A stretch of 9,874 bases of DNA from Akkermansia muciniphila (GCA_945872195.1 CAMBZO010000062.1:1-9874), one strand, 5' to 3'; positions 1 through 8,621 are shown, numbered from the stretch's first letter. The notes: generated by a model from the letters alone, not told the origin. Program-made: numbers and translations.

Positions 1-3
1 CCT

Positions 4-513
4 ATGCCCATCTACGAATTCGCCTGCCCGAAGTGCCGGGTCATTTTCAACTTCCTCTCCCAGCGCATCAACCCCGACCGCAAGCCCGCCTGCCCCAAGT
101 GCGGCAATAAGAAGATGCGCAAGGAGATGAGCCGCTTTGCCATGACGAAGGGCTTAAAAGAATCCGCCGCACCGGCCGCTGGCGCAGATGCCCAAGGCGG
201 CCCGCCGATGCCGGACATGGACGACCCGCGTGTCGAGCGCGCCATGATGGAGATGGAGCGCGACATGGAGCATCTCGACGAAAATAACCCCAAGCACATG
301 GCGCACATGATGCGGAAGATGAAGGACATCATGCCGCCCGGCACCATGCCCAAGGAACTCGACATCGCCATCAAGCGCCTCGAAGCCGGCGAGGACCCGG
401 AGAAAATTGAAGCCGACATGGGCGATGTGCTCGGCGACCTCATGGGCGGTGAAGGGGGTCCCGGTGGCGCGGGCGGTGCCTACTCGCACGACAGCGGCCT
501 CCACGATTATTGA
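4..513 (+). CDS. FmdB-family zinc-ribbon protein with long Met-rich acidic C-terminal extension
   Basis: A 169-residue protein that opens with the FmdB/CxxC signature MPIYEF followed by two CPKC knuckles (C8/C11 and C30/C33), which should form a single zinc ribbon. FmdB proteins are named after a regulator of formamidase genes in Methylophilus; the molecular role of most members is unknown. Typical members are about 60-110 residues, so roughly half of this one is extension: residues ~65-155 are acidic and unusually rich in methionine (about 14 Met between residues 66 and 152), probably helical, and the tail is Gly-rich before a final His/Asp-containing stretch. No signal peptide or membrane segment is visible. 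The ATG lies only three bases inside the window, so its ribosome site and promoter cannot be judged. It ends 136 bases before clpP on the same strand; a shared transcript is possible but not shown. The family call is firm and the function unknown. Confidence 0.85.
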   Translation: MPIYEFACPKCRVIFNFLSQRINPDRKPACPKCGNKKMRKEMSRFAMTKGLKESAAPAAGADAQGGPPMPDMDDPRVERAMMEMERDMEHLDENNPKHMAHMMRKMKDIMPPGTMPKELDIAIKRLEAGEDPEKIEADMGDVLGDLMGGEGGPGGAGGAYSHDSGLHDY

Positions 514-608
514 GCCCCGTTCGGCATCCCGGATTTGCCTTGGTGCAGTTCCGCTTCGCGGTGCCGGGCCGCGATTGAGATTTCGGGCGAGGATGGAATG
601 CGCCGTCC

Positions 609-637
609 TTGCGCTCCCCCTACTTGGTCGTTACTGT
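609..637 (+). promoter_or_regulatory. Candidate weak sigma-70-like promoter for clpP
   Basis: TTGCGC (609-614) and TACTGT (632-637) are separated by 17 bases, and the second box ends 12 bases before the clpP ATG. Each box matches the consensus at only three of six positions. It is listed because the same arrangement occurs before the LptG-like gene and the DUF255 gene, and because no Shine-Dalgarno sequence is present. If used, transcription would begin about 5-7 bases before the ATG. Confidence 0.25.
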
Positions 638-649
638 CGCCCCCACAAA

Positions 650-1291
650 ATGAACGAACCTAGAAGCAGTTTGTTGGTCCCCATGGTCGTCGAGCAAACC
701 GGTCGCGGCGAGCGCGGCTATGATATTTACTCGCGCCTGCTGATTGATCGCATCGTCTTCCTCGGCACGCCGGTGGACGACATGGTCGCCAACGTCATCA
801 TCGCGCAGCTCCTCTTCCTCCAGATGAACGACCCGAAGAAGGACATTCATCTCTACATCAACTCCCCCGGCGGCAGCGTCACGGCTGGGCTCGCGATTTA
901 CGACACGATGCAGTTCATGACCTGTGACGTGAACACCTACTGCATCGGCCAGGCCGCGAGCATGGGCGCGGTGCTGCTCTGCGGCGGCACGAAGGGCAAG
1001 CGCCACGCGCTGCCCAACGCGAACATTATGATCCATCAAGTGCTGGGCGGCGCGGAGGGCCAGGCCAGCGATGTGGAAATCCGCGTCAAGTATATGCTCA
1101 AGCTCAAGCAGCGCCTGAACGCCATCATCGCCAAGCACACCGGCCAGAGCATTGAGGTCGTCGAGAAGGCCTGCGACCGCGACAACTTCATGTCCTCCGA
1201 GGAAGCCAAGGCCTTCGGCCTCGTGGACGAAGTCGTCGCCTCGCGCAAAGACCTCCCCGGCCTGCCGGACAAGTCCAGCGTGGTGAGTTGA
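650..1291 (+). CDS. clpP: ATP-dependent Clp protease proteolytic subunit ClpP
   Basis: A 213-residue serine peptidase of the S14 family. It forms the tetradecameric chamber that degrades unfolded substrates fed in by ClpX, in the cytoplasm. The catalytic triad is S104 (in GQAASMGA), H129 (in MIHQ) and D178 (in CDRDNF). The spacing of 25 and 49 residues equals that of the E. coli enzyme. The oligomerisation and substrate-binding stretch with [11 protein letters not shown] is intact, and the length is normal. I chose the ATG at 650: the frame is open back to 407, but the upstream part does not resemble ClpP. A start at Met12 (683) or at TTG 671 is also possible, since many ClpP proteins begin close to the LVPMVVEQT stretch. 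No Shine-Dalgarno sequence precedes the ATG. clpX follows after 37 bases, so the two are probably co-transcribed. The trigger-factor gene that often precedes clpP is not adjacent here. Confidence 0.97.
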   Translation: MNEPRSSLLVPMVVEQTGRGERGYDIYSRLLIDRIVFLGTPVDDMVANVIIAQLLFLQMNDPKKDIHLYINSPGGSVTAGLAIYDTMQFMTCDVNTYCIGQAASMGAVLLCGGTKGKRHALPNANIMIHQVLGGAEGQASDVEIRVKYMLKLKQRLNAIIAKHTGQSIEVVEKACDRDNFMSSEEAKAFGLVDEVVASRKDLPGLPDKSSVVS

Positions 1292-1292
1292 C

Positions 1293-1328
1293 ACTCTCAA
1301 CTCTCAACTCCCCAACTCTCAACTCCCC
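1293..1328 (+). repeat. Heptamer-based tandem repeat between clpP and clpX
   Basis: The 37-base clpP-clpX gap is almost wholly a tandem repeat. Units read ACTCTCA (1293-1299), ACTCTCA (1300-1306), ACTCCCCA (1307-1314, 8 bases), ACTCTCA (1315-1321) and ACTCCCC (1322-1328). Seen another way, the 15-mer AACTCTCAACTCCCC is repeated exactly (1299-1313 and 1314-1328). The repeat runs right up to the clpX start codon and contains no G, so it leaves no room for a Shine-Dalgarno sequence. Confidence 0.9.
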
Positions 1329-2618
<1,290 letters not shown>

Positions 2619-2626
2619 CTTTAGGA

Positions 2627-2648
2627 GCGCGGACGCCAACGTCCGTGC
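2627..2648. repeat. REP-like palindrome between convergent genes (possible bidirectional terminator)
   Basis: The 34-base gap between the ends of clpX and the histidine kinase gene contains a hairpin: left arm GCGCGGACG (2627-2635), loop CCAA, right arm CGTCCGTGC (2640-2648). It gives nine pairs including one G-U pair on the plus-strand RNA. No run of T follows on either strand, so it is not a textbook intrinsic terminator, though its place between converging genes fits that job. From memory, similar GAGCGCGGAC...GTCCGC elements are scattered between genes in Verrucomicrobiota, which would make it a REP-like repeat. This window holds only one copy. Confidence 0.6.
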
Positions 2649-2652
2649 TTCT

Positions 2653-4383
2653 TCACCCCACCGGCAGCGTGATGGTGAAGGCCGTGCCTTTGCCCAGCTC
2701 CGACTTTACCTTCACCTCGCCACGGTGCGTTTCGATGACGCGGGCCACGATGGCCAGGCCCAAGCCCGTGCCTTTCGCCTTCGTCGTCGCGAGCAGAGAG
2801 CTGAAGGCCCTTTGCTGCTGCTCCTCCGTCATACCCGCACCAGTGTCCGTGAACTCGATGCGCACATGCGTCGGCTCCTTGCGCGTGCGGGGCTGGCGCA
2901 ACGCACGCGTGGTGATGGTGAGTCTTCCACCCTCCGGCATAGCTTCGACGGCGTTGAGCGTGAGGTTGAGGAAGGCCTGCTCCAGTTGCGTGGCGTCGCC
3001 GAGGACGGCGGGGAGCTGCGGAGCCAGCTCGCGCACGACCTCGACGCGTTGCTGGCGCAGCTTATGGCGCGTGAGCAGGCTGAGGTCGTCGAGGAGTTGG
3101 TTCACGTTCACCGGCGCGAGGCGCGGCTCCGTGCTGCGGGCGAAGTCCAGCACCTGCTCCACCACGCGGTTCAAGTGGTCCATCTTCTCGCCCATGATTT
3201 TGTTGTCCTGCGTGCGCGGGTCGCCGGGTGGGAATTTCAGGTCGAGCGAGTGGAAGAGCATCTTCATCACCGTGAGCGGATTGCGAATCTCGTGCGCGAC
3301 CTCGGCGGCGAGCAGGCCCAGCGCGGAGAGGCGCTCGTTCTGCCGGAGTTGCTCTTCCACGTCCACGATGCGCTCGTAGAGCCGCGCCTTCTCGATGGCA
3401 ATGCCGGACAACTCGGCGAGCGCGGTGAGGATGCGGACTTCCTCGTTCGGGAAAATGTGCGGCGCACCGCGATAGACATTCAGCACGCCCAACGCCTGCC
3501 CGCCAAAGACCAGCGGCACGCTCAACAGCGCGACCAGCCCTTCCTGCCGTGCCATCGCAACATTATGGTAGCGGCCCGAGGTCTGGACGTTCTCGTCCTG
3601 AATGGGCCGGCAGCGGCGCACCACGTTGCCGACGAGACTTTCCGCGAGGTTTAGGCGCGACTTGTTCAAGTAGGCCGCGCCCGCCCCGTGGCTGGCCCGG
3701 AGGTCGAGCCACTCGCGCTGTTCGTCCAGCAGGAGCAGCGAGGCCATCTTCGCGTCCATGAGCTGGCAGGCTTCGCGGGTGATGACGCTGAGGGCATCGG
3801 CGAGGTTGAGCGTGGAGTTGATGGTCTGGCTGACGCTGGCTAGGGACTCGAAGAGCCGGGCCTTGAGGCGAAGCTGTTCGTAAAGCCAAGTGTTCTGAAT
3901 GACGCGCGCGGCTTGCAGCGCCAGTTCCTCCAGCAACGACTGGTCGTCCGCCGTAAACGCGTCGGCACGCTCGGAGTCCACGTTCAAGACGCCGCGCACC
4001 TCGTTGTTGAGCAGGAGTGGCACGGCCAGCTCTGAACACACGCCGGGGCGCACGGCCACATAGCGCGGGTCGCGGGTCACGTCGCCGACGCGCGCGGGCT
4101 TGCCGGTGCGCGCGACCCAGCCGGTGATGCCCACGCCGATGGGGAGCTTGAAGTCGGCGAGGTCCGGCGGCAGGCCGTGCGCGGCCTGAATTTCGAGGAA
4201 GCGCAAAGTCGGGTTCACCAGCACGACGGAGCCGCTGGATGCGCGCATGAGCCGCACCGCCTCGCGCAGGATGAGCTGGAGTGCCTCCTGCGCATCGAGC
4301 GTGGAGTGGAGGACGTGGCCGACCTGGTTGAGCAGTTCGAGCCGCTCGCAGCGGGCGCGGAGTTGTTCGAGTTCAGTGCTCAT
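2653..4383 (-). CDS. Soluble two-GAF sensor histidine kinase
   Basis: A 576-residue sensor kinase with no signal peptide or membrane segment, so a cytoplasmic sensor. Order of parts: a short N-terminal coiled helix; a first GAF domain (~29-165, with GVGITGWVARTG and a VPLLLNNEVRGVLNVDS core); a second GAF domain (~185-340, core SVPLVFGGQALGVLNVYRG); a HisKA dimerisation helix with phospho-acceptor H364 in EVAHEIRNPLT; and a HATPase_c domain with N-box N477 (LNAVEAM), G1 box DTGAGM starting at D513, and G2 box GTGLGL (538-543). The F-box region reads FSSLLATTK rather than the common FEPFFTTK. No receiver domain is fused and no response regulator is encoded nearby, so its partner is unknown. 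The ATG overlaps the stop of the upstream permease gene (TGATG), which implies translational coupling. The GAF ligands cannot be predicted from sequence alone. Confidence 0.93.
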   Translation of the reverse strand: MSTELEQLRARCERLELLNQVGHVLHSTLDAQEALQLILREAVRLMRASSGSVVLVNPTLRFLEIQAAHGLPPDLADFKLPIGVGITGWVARTGKPARVGDVTRDPRYVAVRPGVCSELAVPLLLNNEVRGVLNVDSERADAFTADDQSLLEELALQAARVIQNTWLYEQLRLKARLFESLASVSQTINSTLNLADALSVITREACQLMDAKMASLLLLDEQREWLDLRASHGAGAAYLNKSRLNLAESLVGNVVRRCRPIQDENVQTSGRYHNVAMARQEGLVALLSVPLVFGGQALGVLNVYRGAPHIFPNEEVRILTALAELSGIAIEKARLYERIVDVEEQLRQNERLSALGLLAAEVAHEIRNPLTVMKMLFHSLDLKFPPGDPRTQDNKIMGEKMDHLNRVVEQVLDFARSTEPRLAPVNVNQLLDDLSLLTRHKLRQQRVEVVRELAPQLPAVLGDATQLEQAFLNLTLNAVEAMPEGGRLTITTRALRQPRTRKEPTHVRIEFTDTGAGMTEEQQQRAFSSLLATTKAKGTGLGLAIVARVIETHRGEVKVKSELGKGTAFTITLPVG

Positions 4384-5501
4384 CAGCGCAGCCGCTGCGT
4401 CAGCACGATGCCGACGGCGGCGAAGAGGACTGTCGGCGTCCAGCCCGCGACCCAGCCGGGGACGTGGCCGCCGGTGCCCAGCACGAGCGAGAGTTTCGAC
4501 AGGACGAAGAACGCAAACCCGATGCCGATGCTCGCCGCCACACCGATGGCGACGTTGCGCCGGCCCGGCGCGGCTCCGAACGGCAGCGCGAGCAAGACGA
4601 CCACGAAGCAGGTGAACGGCACGGCGAGCCGACCGTGGAACTGGGTGCTCAACTCGTCCGCCTTGCTGCCGGTCAGGCGCGGGTGCAGCCGCTGGTAGTC
4701 GAGAATTTCGGCGAGGCTGAAGCGGAGCTTCTTCGCGGCCCGCACGGCGCTCAGGGAGTTGACCTTGATTTCGCTGCGGATGAGGCGCGGCGATTCATCC
4801 AGCTCGGGGAACACCATGAGATTGGTGCGGGTGCGGAAGGGGTCAATGTTCGGCGGCTCGTAAGCCCACAGCTCGGCGTCGGTGAAGTGCCAGACGCCGT
4901 TCGTGTAAGCGCCGCGATTGGCGAAGAGGATGCGGCGCATGCCGTCGTGCCCGGTCCACGTCACGTTCACGCGGAGCATCTCGTGCGAGAGCAGGCCGTA
5001 GGCACCGATTTTCCACTCGTGGCCGGCCACGTCGTTGTTGAAGTTCACGTCGCGTCGCCACTGGAGTTCGGTCTGTTGGTCGAGCTTGGTTTGATAGCGG
5101 TTCAATACGTCGTCCTTCGCCTCCTCCGCGCGCGGGCCGATGATTTCGCTCGCGACAAATAGCGCCACGCTGAACACAACGCCCACCACCAGATACGGCG
5201 CGGACAGCCGCCACAGACTTACGCCTGCTGCGCGGATGGCGACGAGTTCGTGGTGCTTGCCGTGCTGCGCCAGCGCGTAGAGGAGCGCGAGCAGCAGGCC
5301 CATCGGCAGCACGGTGGGGAGCAGTTCCGGCAGCTTGAAGACGTAGAACTCCGCGATGTCCCAACCGTTGAGGCCCTTGCCCTGGAGCATCGGCAGCTCA
5401 TTCATCAGGTCGGCGGAGACGAAGAAAATGAGGAAGCCGCCCAAGCAGTAAAGCAGGGGAATCATCAACTCGCGCAGTAGGTAGCGGTCGAGCAGGCGCA
5501 T
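4383..5501 (-). CDS. LptF/LptG (YjgP/YjgQ) family lipopolysaccharide-export permease
   Basis: A 372-residue inner-membrane permease of the LptF/LptG family, the membrane half of the LptB2FG ABC exporter that pulls lipopolysaccharide from the inner membrane into the periplasmic bridge. The layout is the family's: three N-terminal membrane segments (~12-30, 58-78, 101-119), a large periplasmic beta-jellyroll (~125-285), and three C-terminal segments (~292-309, 317-342, 351-368). The stretch HHELVAIRAAGVS (83-95), with E85, R90 and G93, matches the cytoplasmic coupling helix that docks on LptB. Whether it is LptF or LptG cannot be decided with confidence; the pairing gene and lptB are not in this window. 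The start is ATG with no Shine-Dalgarno sequence; a possible promoter overlaps the heptamer repeat just upstream. Its last codon overlaps the start of the GAF histidine kinase by one base, so the two form an operon. Confidence 0.92.
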   Translation of the reverse strand: MRLLDRYLLRELMIPLLYCLGGFLIFFVSADLMNELPMLQGKGLNGWDIAEFYVFKLPELLPTVLPMGLLLALLYALAQHGKHHELVAIRAAGVSLWRLSAPYLVVGVVFSVALFVASEIIGPRAEEAKDDVLNRYQTKLDQQTELQWRRDVNFNNDVAGHEWKIGAYGLLSHEMLRVNVTWTGHDGMRRILFANRGAYTNGVWHFTDAELWAYEPPNIDPFRTRTNLMVFPELDESPRLIRSEIKVNSLSAVRAAKKLRFSLAEILDYQRLHPRLTGSKADELSTQFHGRLAVPFTCFVVVLLALPFGAAPGRRNVAIGVAASIGIGFAFFVLSKLSLVLGTGGHVPGWVAGWTPTVLFAAVGIVLTQRLR

Positions 5502-5509
5502 CGCGGCAG

Positions 5510-5539
5510 AGCGTAGGGGGAGAAATCAGCAGTCAGCAA
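5510..5539 (-). promoter_or_regulatory. Candidate promoter of the lptG-like gene, overlapping the heptamer repeat
   Basis: On the minus strand TTGCTG (5539-5534) and TACGCT (5515-5510) are 18 bases apart, and the second box ends 8 bases before the ATG at 5501. The -35-like box is part of a repeat unit (TTGCTGA in this orientation). Transcription from here would begin within about a base or two of the start codon. Matches to consensus are weak, so this is tentative. Confidence 0.27.
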
Positions 5540-5558
5540 TCAGCAATCAGCGGTCAGC
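5524..5558 (+). repeat. Heptamer tandem repeat in the divergent lptG / cytochrome-WD40 gap
   Basis: Five tandem 7-base units of the form RRTCAGC: AATCAGC (5524-5530), AGTCAGC (5531-5537), AATCAGC (5538-5544), AATCAGC (5545-5551) and GGTCAGC (5552-5558). It sits in the 143-base divergent gap between the LptG-like gene and the cytochrome-WD40 gene. The rest of this gap (5559-5644) shows no convincing promoter or hairpin. The period of seven is the same as in the clpP-clpX gap, although the unit sequence differs. Confidence 0.9.
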
Positions 5559-5644
5559 AGGGCGAGGTCCGTCCGCTCACCCCTTTGGCTGCCCTCTGCC
5601 CGCCGTTGCAGAAAGCTGCGCGCACAACCACAGTCCGCACCCAG

Positions 5645-7003
5645 ATGACGCGACATTCTTATTTATTCTCCGCCACCGAGCGTTGGCTCTGCATCGGACT
5701 GGCTGCGTGCGCGCTGGCTTCCGTTGCTGGCGCAGCACCGGGCGAGGTGAGCTTCACGCGGGACATCGCGCCGATTCTCGCCAAGAAGTGCATCACCTGC
5801 CACGGGCCGGAGAAGGCAAAGGGCAATTACCAGCTCCACAACTTCGCGACTTTGTTGAAGCCCGGTGCGAGCAAGTCCGCGTCCCTCACGCCCGGCCAGC
5901 CGGCGAAGAGCGAACTCTTCCGCCTGCTCACCACGACCGACGCCGACGACCGGATGCCGCAGAAGGACGACCCCTTGCCAAAGACGCAGATCGCGCTCAT
6001 CGAAAAGTGGATTCAGCAGGGCGCGAAGTTCGACGGGCCGGACGCGAAAGCACACCTCGCTTCGATCATCCCGCGCGTGCCGCATCCGAATCCGCCAGCC
6101 AGCTACGCGCGGCCCGTGCCCGTCGCGGCGCTCGCGTTCAGCCCGGATGGCAAACAGCTCGCGGCCAGCGGCTATCACGAAGTTACGGTCTGGGAGTCGG
6201 CTACCGGTAAACTCCTTCGCCGGGTGAAGAATCTGCCGCAACGCATTCAGGCGCTCGCGTGGCATCCTCAAGGTCAGTGGCTCGCGGTCGGTGGCGGCTC
6301 GCCCGGTCAATCCGGCGAAGTCGCACTCGTGGACGGGACGACCGGCGAGGTCGCGAAGGTGCTCGCGACGACGATTGATACCGTGATGACGCTGGCCTTC
6401 GCGCCGGACGGCAGCCGGCTCGCAGCAGGCGGCTCGGACAACGCCATTCGCATTCTCTCCGTTCCCGATGGCAAGGAACTCCGGCTCCTTCAGCAGCACG
6501 CGGACTGGGTGCTGGGCCTCGCATTCAGCCCCGATGGCAAGCACCTCGCCAGCGCCAGCCGTGACCGGACGGCGCGGGTCTTCAACCTCGAGACGGGCGG
6601 CCTCGAGGCCAGCTACATGGGCCACGAAGCGTCCGTGTCCGGCGTCGCGTTCACGGAGGATGGCAAGTCCGTCTATTCCTGCGGGCGCGACAGGGACGTG
6701 CATTACTGGCCGGCGAAGGACGCGAAGAAGCCCGGCAAAATCTCGGGCGCGGAGAGCGAGTTGTTCCGCGTGCTGCTGGCGGGCGACCATGTGTTCAGTT
6801 GCGGGGCGGACGCACAGGTGCGGCAGCACAAGCTCGACGACCGCTCCCTCGTCCGCGCTTTCACCGGCCACGGCGACCGCGTCTATGCGCTCGCCGCGCA
6901 CCCGCCCGGCAAGTGGCTGGCGAGCGGCGCGCACAACGGCGAGGTGCGCGTGTGGAACTGGGAGGATGGCAAGACAGTATCGAGTTTCATCGCCATGCCG
7001 TAG
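5645..7003 (+). CDS. Secreted planctomycete-type cytochrome c / WD40 seven-bladed propeller protein
   Basis: A 452-residue exported protein. Residues 1-30 form a signal peptide, with likely cleavage after VAGA; L19-A20-A21-C22 also fits a lipobox, so a lipoprotein is possible. Residues ~36-130 are a planctomycete-type cytochrome c domain (PSCyt1): haem site C49-I-T-C52-H53 and a candidate distal ligand M104 in DDRMPQ. From ~155 to the end come seven WD40-type blades, each starting with a strand such as VAALAFSPDG, IQALAWHPQG, VMTLAFAPDG, VLGLAFSPDG, VSGVAFTEDG, then a degenerate sixth, then VYALAAHPPG, which closes one propeller. The ATG at 5645 is preferred over in-frame TTG 5585 because it places the signal peptide at the N-terminus. 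No Shine-Dalgarno sequence is seen. The DUF1501 gene follows after 89 bases. These proteins are typical of Planctomycetota/Verrucomicrobiota; they probably act in periplasmic redox or polymer degradation, but no substrate is known. Confidence 0.9.
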   Translation: MTRHSYLFSATERWLCIGLAACALASVAGAAPGEVSFTRDIAPILAKKCITCHGPEKAKGNYQLHNFATLLKPGASKSASLTPGQPAKSELFRLLTTTDADDRMPQKDDPLPKTQIALIEKWIQQGAKFDGPDAKAHLASIIPRVPHPNPPASYARPVPVAALAFSPDGKQLAASGYHEVTVWESATGKLLRRVKNLPQRIQALAWHPQGQWLAVGGGSPGQSGEVALVDGTTGEVAKVLATTIDTVMTLAFAPDGSRLAAGGSDNAIRILSVPDGKELRLLQQHADWVLGLAFSPDGKHLASASRDRTARVFNLETGGLEASYMGHEASVSGVAFTEDGKSVYSCGRDRDVHYWPAKDAKKPGKISGAESELFRVLLAGDHVFSCGADAQVRQHKLDDRSLVRAFTGHGDRVYALAAHPPGKWLASGAHNGEVRVWNWEDGKTVSSFIAMP

Positions 7004-7042
7004 CAGTGCCCCGGTTGGCGAAACTTGTTTCAATCCCGCCGC

Positions 7043-7071
7043 TTGCATTCGCGTCCACTCCTCACTAGAAA
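7043..7071 (+). promoter_or_regulatory. Candidate weak promoter before the DUF1501 gene
   Basis: TTGCAT (7043-7048) and TAGAAA (7066-7071) have a 17-base spacer and lie 21 bases before the DUF1501 ATG. The -10-like box matches four of six positions. It could give this gene its own transcript within the operon, but such pairs are common by chance. Confidence 0.22.
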
Positions 7072-7092
7072 ACTGGCGAACCAAAAACCTTT

Positions 7093-8556
7093 ATGATCCG
7101 CATCCCTGGCGAACCCGGAAAAGACCTCTGCGACAAACATCTCGGCATCACCCGCCGCGACATCCTCCGCATCGGCGGCTCCGGCCTCATGGGCCTCTCG
7201 CTCGGCGGCGCGCTGAAGCTCCAGGCCCTCGCCAACCCCGCCACCGGTGGCCGCGGCTGGGGCAAGGCCAAGAGCGTCATCATGATTTACCTCCAGGGCG
7301 GCCCGTCGCACCTCGACCTGTGGGACCCGAAGGACAACGTGCCCGACAACGTGAAGTCCGTCTTCGCGCCGATCGCTACCAAGCTCACTGGCGTCAAATA
7401 CACCGAACTCCTGCCCAAGCTCGCGCAGGTGAACGACAAGTTCACCATGATCCGCTCGATGAGCTACACGCCCAACGGCCTGTTCAACCACACCGCCGCC
7501 ATCTACCAGATCATGACCGGCTACACGACCGACAAGGTCAGCCCGTCCGGCCAACTTGAGCCGCCCAGCCCGAAGGATTTCCCCAACTTCGGCTCGAACA
7601 TCATCCGCCTAAAACCGCCCACCGAGCCGATGCTCCCGTTCGTCATGTTCCCGCGCCCGTTGCAGGAATCGAACGTCGTGGGCAAGGGCGGCAACGCCGG
7701 CTTCCTCGGCAAGGCCTACGACCCCTACACCCTCTTCCCCGATGGCGATGACCTCGACATGACGAAGATGGACAAGATCAAGGTGGACGACCTCAACCTC
7801 CGCCCGGATATGTATTCCGTCCGCCTCCAGCGCCGGGGCAAACTCCGCGATGAGTTGAGCAATGCCATGCCGGAGATCGAGAAGGCCGTCGAGAACTACA
7901 ACCTCGACGAATACTACAAGCAGGCGATGAAGCTCATCGTCTCCGGTCGCGCCCGCGAAGCCTTTGACCTCAACCAAGAACCCGACAAACTCCGCGACCG
8001 CTACGGTCGGAACACCTTCGGTCAAAGCTGCCTCCTCGCGCGCCGCCTCGTCGAGGCCGGCACCCGCGTGGTCGAACTCATCTGGCCCAAAGTCGCCAAC
8101 TCCGACCGCCACTCGTGGGACGTGCATGTCGGCCTCAACGACCGCATGAAGAAAGACAGCGCCCCGCTCCTCGACGCCGGCCTCTCCGCCCTGTTCGAGG
8201 ACTTGGATTCCCGTGGCCTGCTCGCCGAGACGCTCGTCGTCGCCATCGGTGAGTTCGGGCGCAGCCCGGTGAAGGGCGTGAGCACCAGCGGCAACGGCAA
8301 CAGCGCCGACGGCCGCGATCACTGGCCGTATTGCTACACCAGCGTCATCGGCGGTGCGGGCATCAAGCGCGGCTACATCCACGGCGAGTCCGACAAGACC
8401 GGCTCCGCGCCCGTGACCGACCCCGTCCACCCGGCGGAACTCCTCGCCACCATCTATCACAGCTTCGGCATCGACCCGGAGACCATCGTGATGAACCACC
8501 TCAACCAGCCGCGCGAACTCGTGAAGGCCAAAGCCGTCACCAAGCTCTTCGCGTAA
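7093..8556 (+). CDS. Tat-exported DUF1501 protein (alkaline-phosphatase/sulfatase-like fold)
   Basis: A 487-residue DUF1501 (PF07394) protein of normal length. The N-terminus carries a twin-arginine motif, [11 protein letters not shown] (RR at 21-22), followed by a hydrophobic stretch ending near LQALA, so it should be exported folded. Conserved blocks of the family are intact: [14 protein letters not shown] (G69-H73-D75 region), MTGYTT, a GEFGRSP block (G386-R390) and GRDHWPY (407-413). DUF1501 is related to the alkaline phosphatase/sulfatase superfamily, and the Asp/His residues in these blocks are probable metal ligands; that is inference from family knowledge. No enzyme activity has been firmly assigned to the family. 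It normally pairs with a DUF1549/DUF1553 cytochrome protein; here its upstream partner is the cytochrome-WD40 protein. A strong terminator follows the gene. The start codon lacks a Shine-Dalgarno sequence. Confidence 0.93.
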   Translation: MIRIPGEPGKDLCDKHLGITRRDILRIGGSGLMGLSLGGALKLQALANPATGGRGWGKAKSVIMIYLQGGPSHLDLWDPKDNVPDNVKSVFAPIATKLTGVKYTELLPKLAQVNDKFTMIRSMSYTPNGLFNHTAAIYQIMTGYTTDKVSPSGQLEPPSPKDFPNFGSNIIRLKPPTEPMLPFVMFPRPLQESNVVGKGGNAGFLGKAYDPYTLFPDGDDLDMTKMDKIKVDDLNLRPDMYSVRLQRRGKLRDELSNAMPEIEKAVENYNLDEYYKQAMKLIVSGRAREAFDLNQEPDKLRDRYGRNTFGQSCLLARRLVEAGTRVVELIWPKVANSDRHSWDVHVGLNDRMKKDSAPLLDAGLSALFEDLDSRGLLAETLVVAIGEFGRSPVKGVSTSGNGNSADGRDHWPYCYTSVIGGAGIKRGYIHGESDKTGSAPVTDPVHPAELLATIYHSFGIDPETIVMNHLNQPRELVKAKAVTKLFA

Positions 8557-8579
8557 GCCGGTGGCACAGACACTCCCCG

Positions 8580-8611
8580 AAAGGCCGCGCTGCTGCGCGG
8601 CCTTTCTTTTT
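8580..8611 (+). terminator. Strong intrinsic terminator after the DUF1501 gene
   Basis: A perfect 11-pair stem, AAAGGCCGCGC (8580-8590) with GCGCGGCCTTT (8595-8605), loop TGCT, then C and five T (8607-8611). It lies 24 bases past the DUF1501 stop and should end the cytochrome-WD40/DUF1501 transcript. It also separates that unit from the DUF255 gene. Confidence 0.93.
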
Positions 8612-8621
8612 GAAACCCCGC

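Noticed and set aside
514..608. Possible terminator after the FmdB gene
   Set aside because: Only a four-pair CCGC/GCGG hairpin is seen, with no T-run, so nothing supports a terminator.
407..649. Upstream in-frame extension of clpP overlapping the FmdB gene
   Set aside because: The extra 81 codons do not resemble ClpP and overlap a real gene in another frame; the ATG at 650 gives a normal ClpP length.
5585..5644. TTG start 20 codons upstream of the cytochrome-WD40 gene
   Set aside because: It would bury the signal peptide; the ATG at 5645 places it at the N-terminus.
7020..7031. Small palindrome GAAAC-TT-GTTTC before the DUF1501 gene, considered as an operator
   Set aside because: Only five pairs, single occurrence, and not positioned clearly on a convincing promoter.
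5663..7084. 473-codon open frame on the minus strand across the cytochrome-WD40 gene
   Set aside because: It is antisense to a clear haem/WD40 protein, its translation shows no recognisable domain, and long shadow frames are expected in GC-rich coding DNA.
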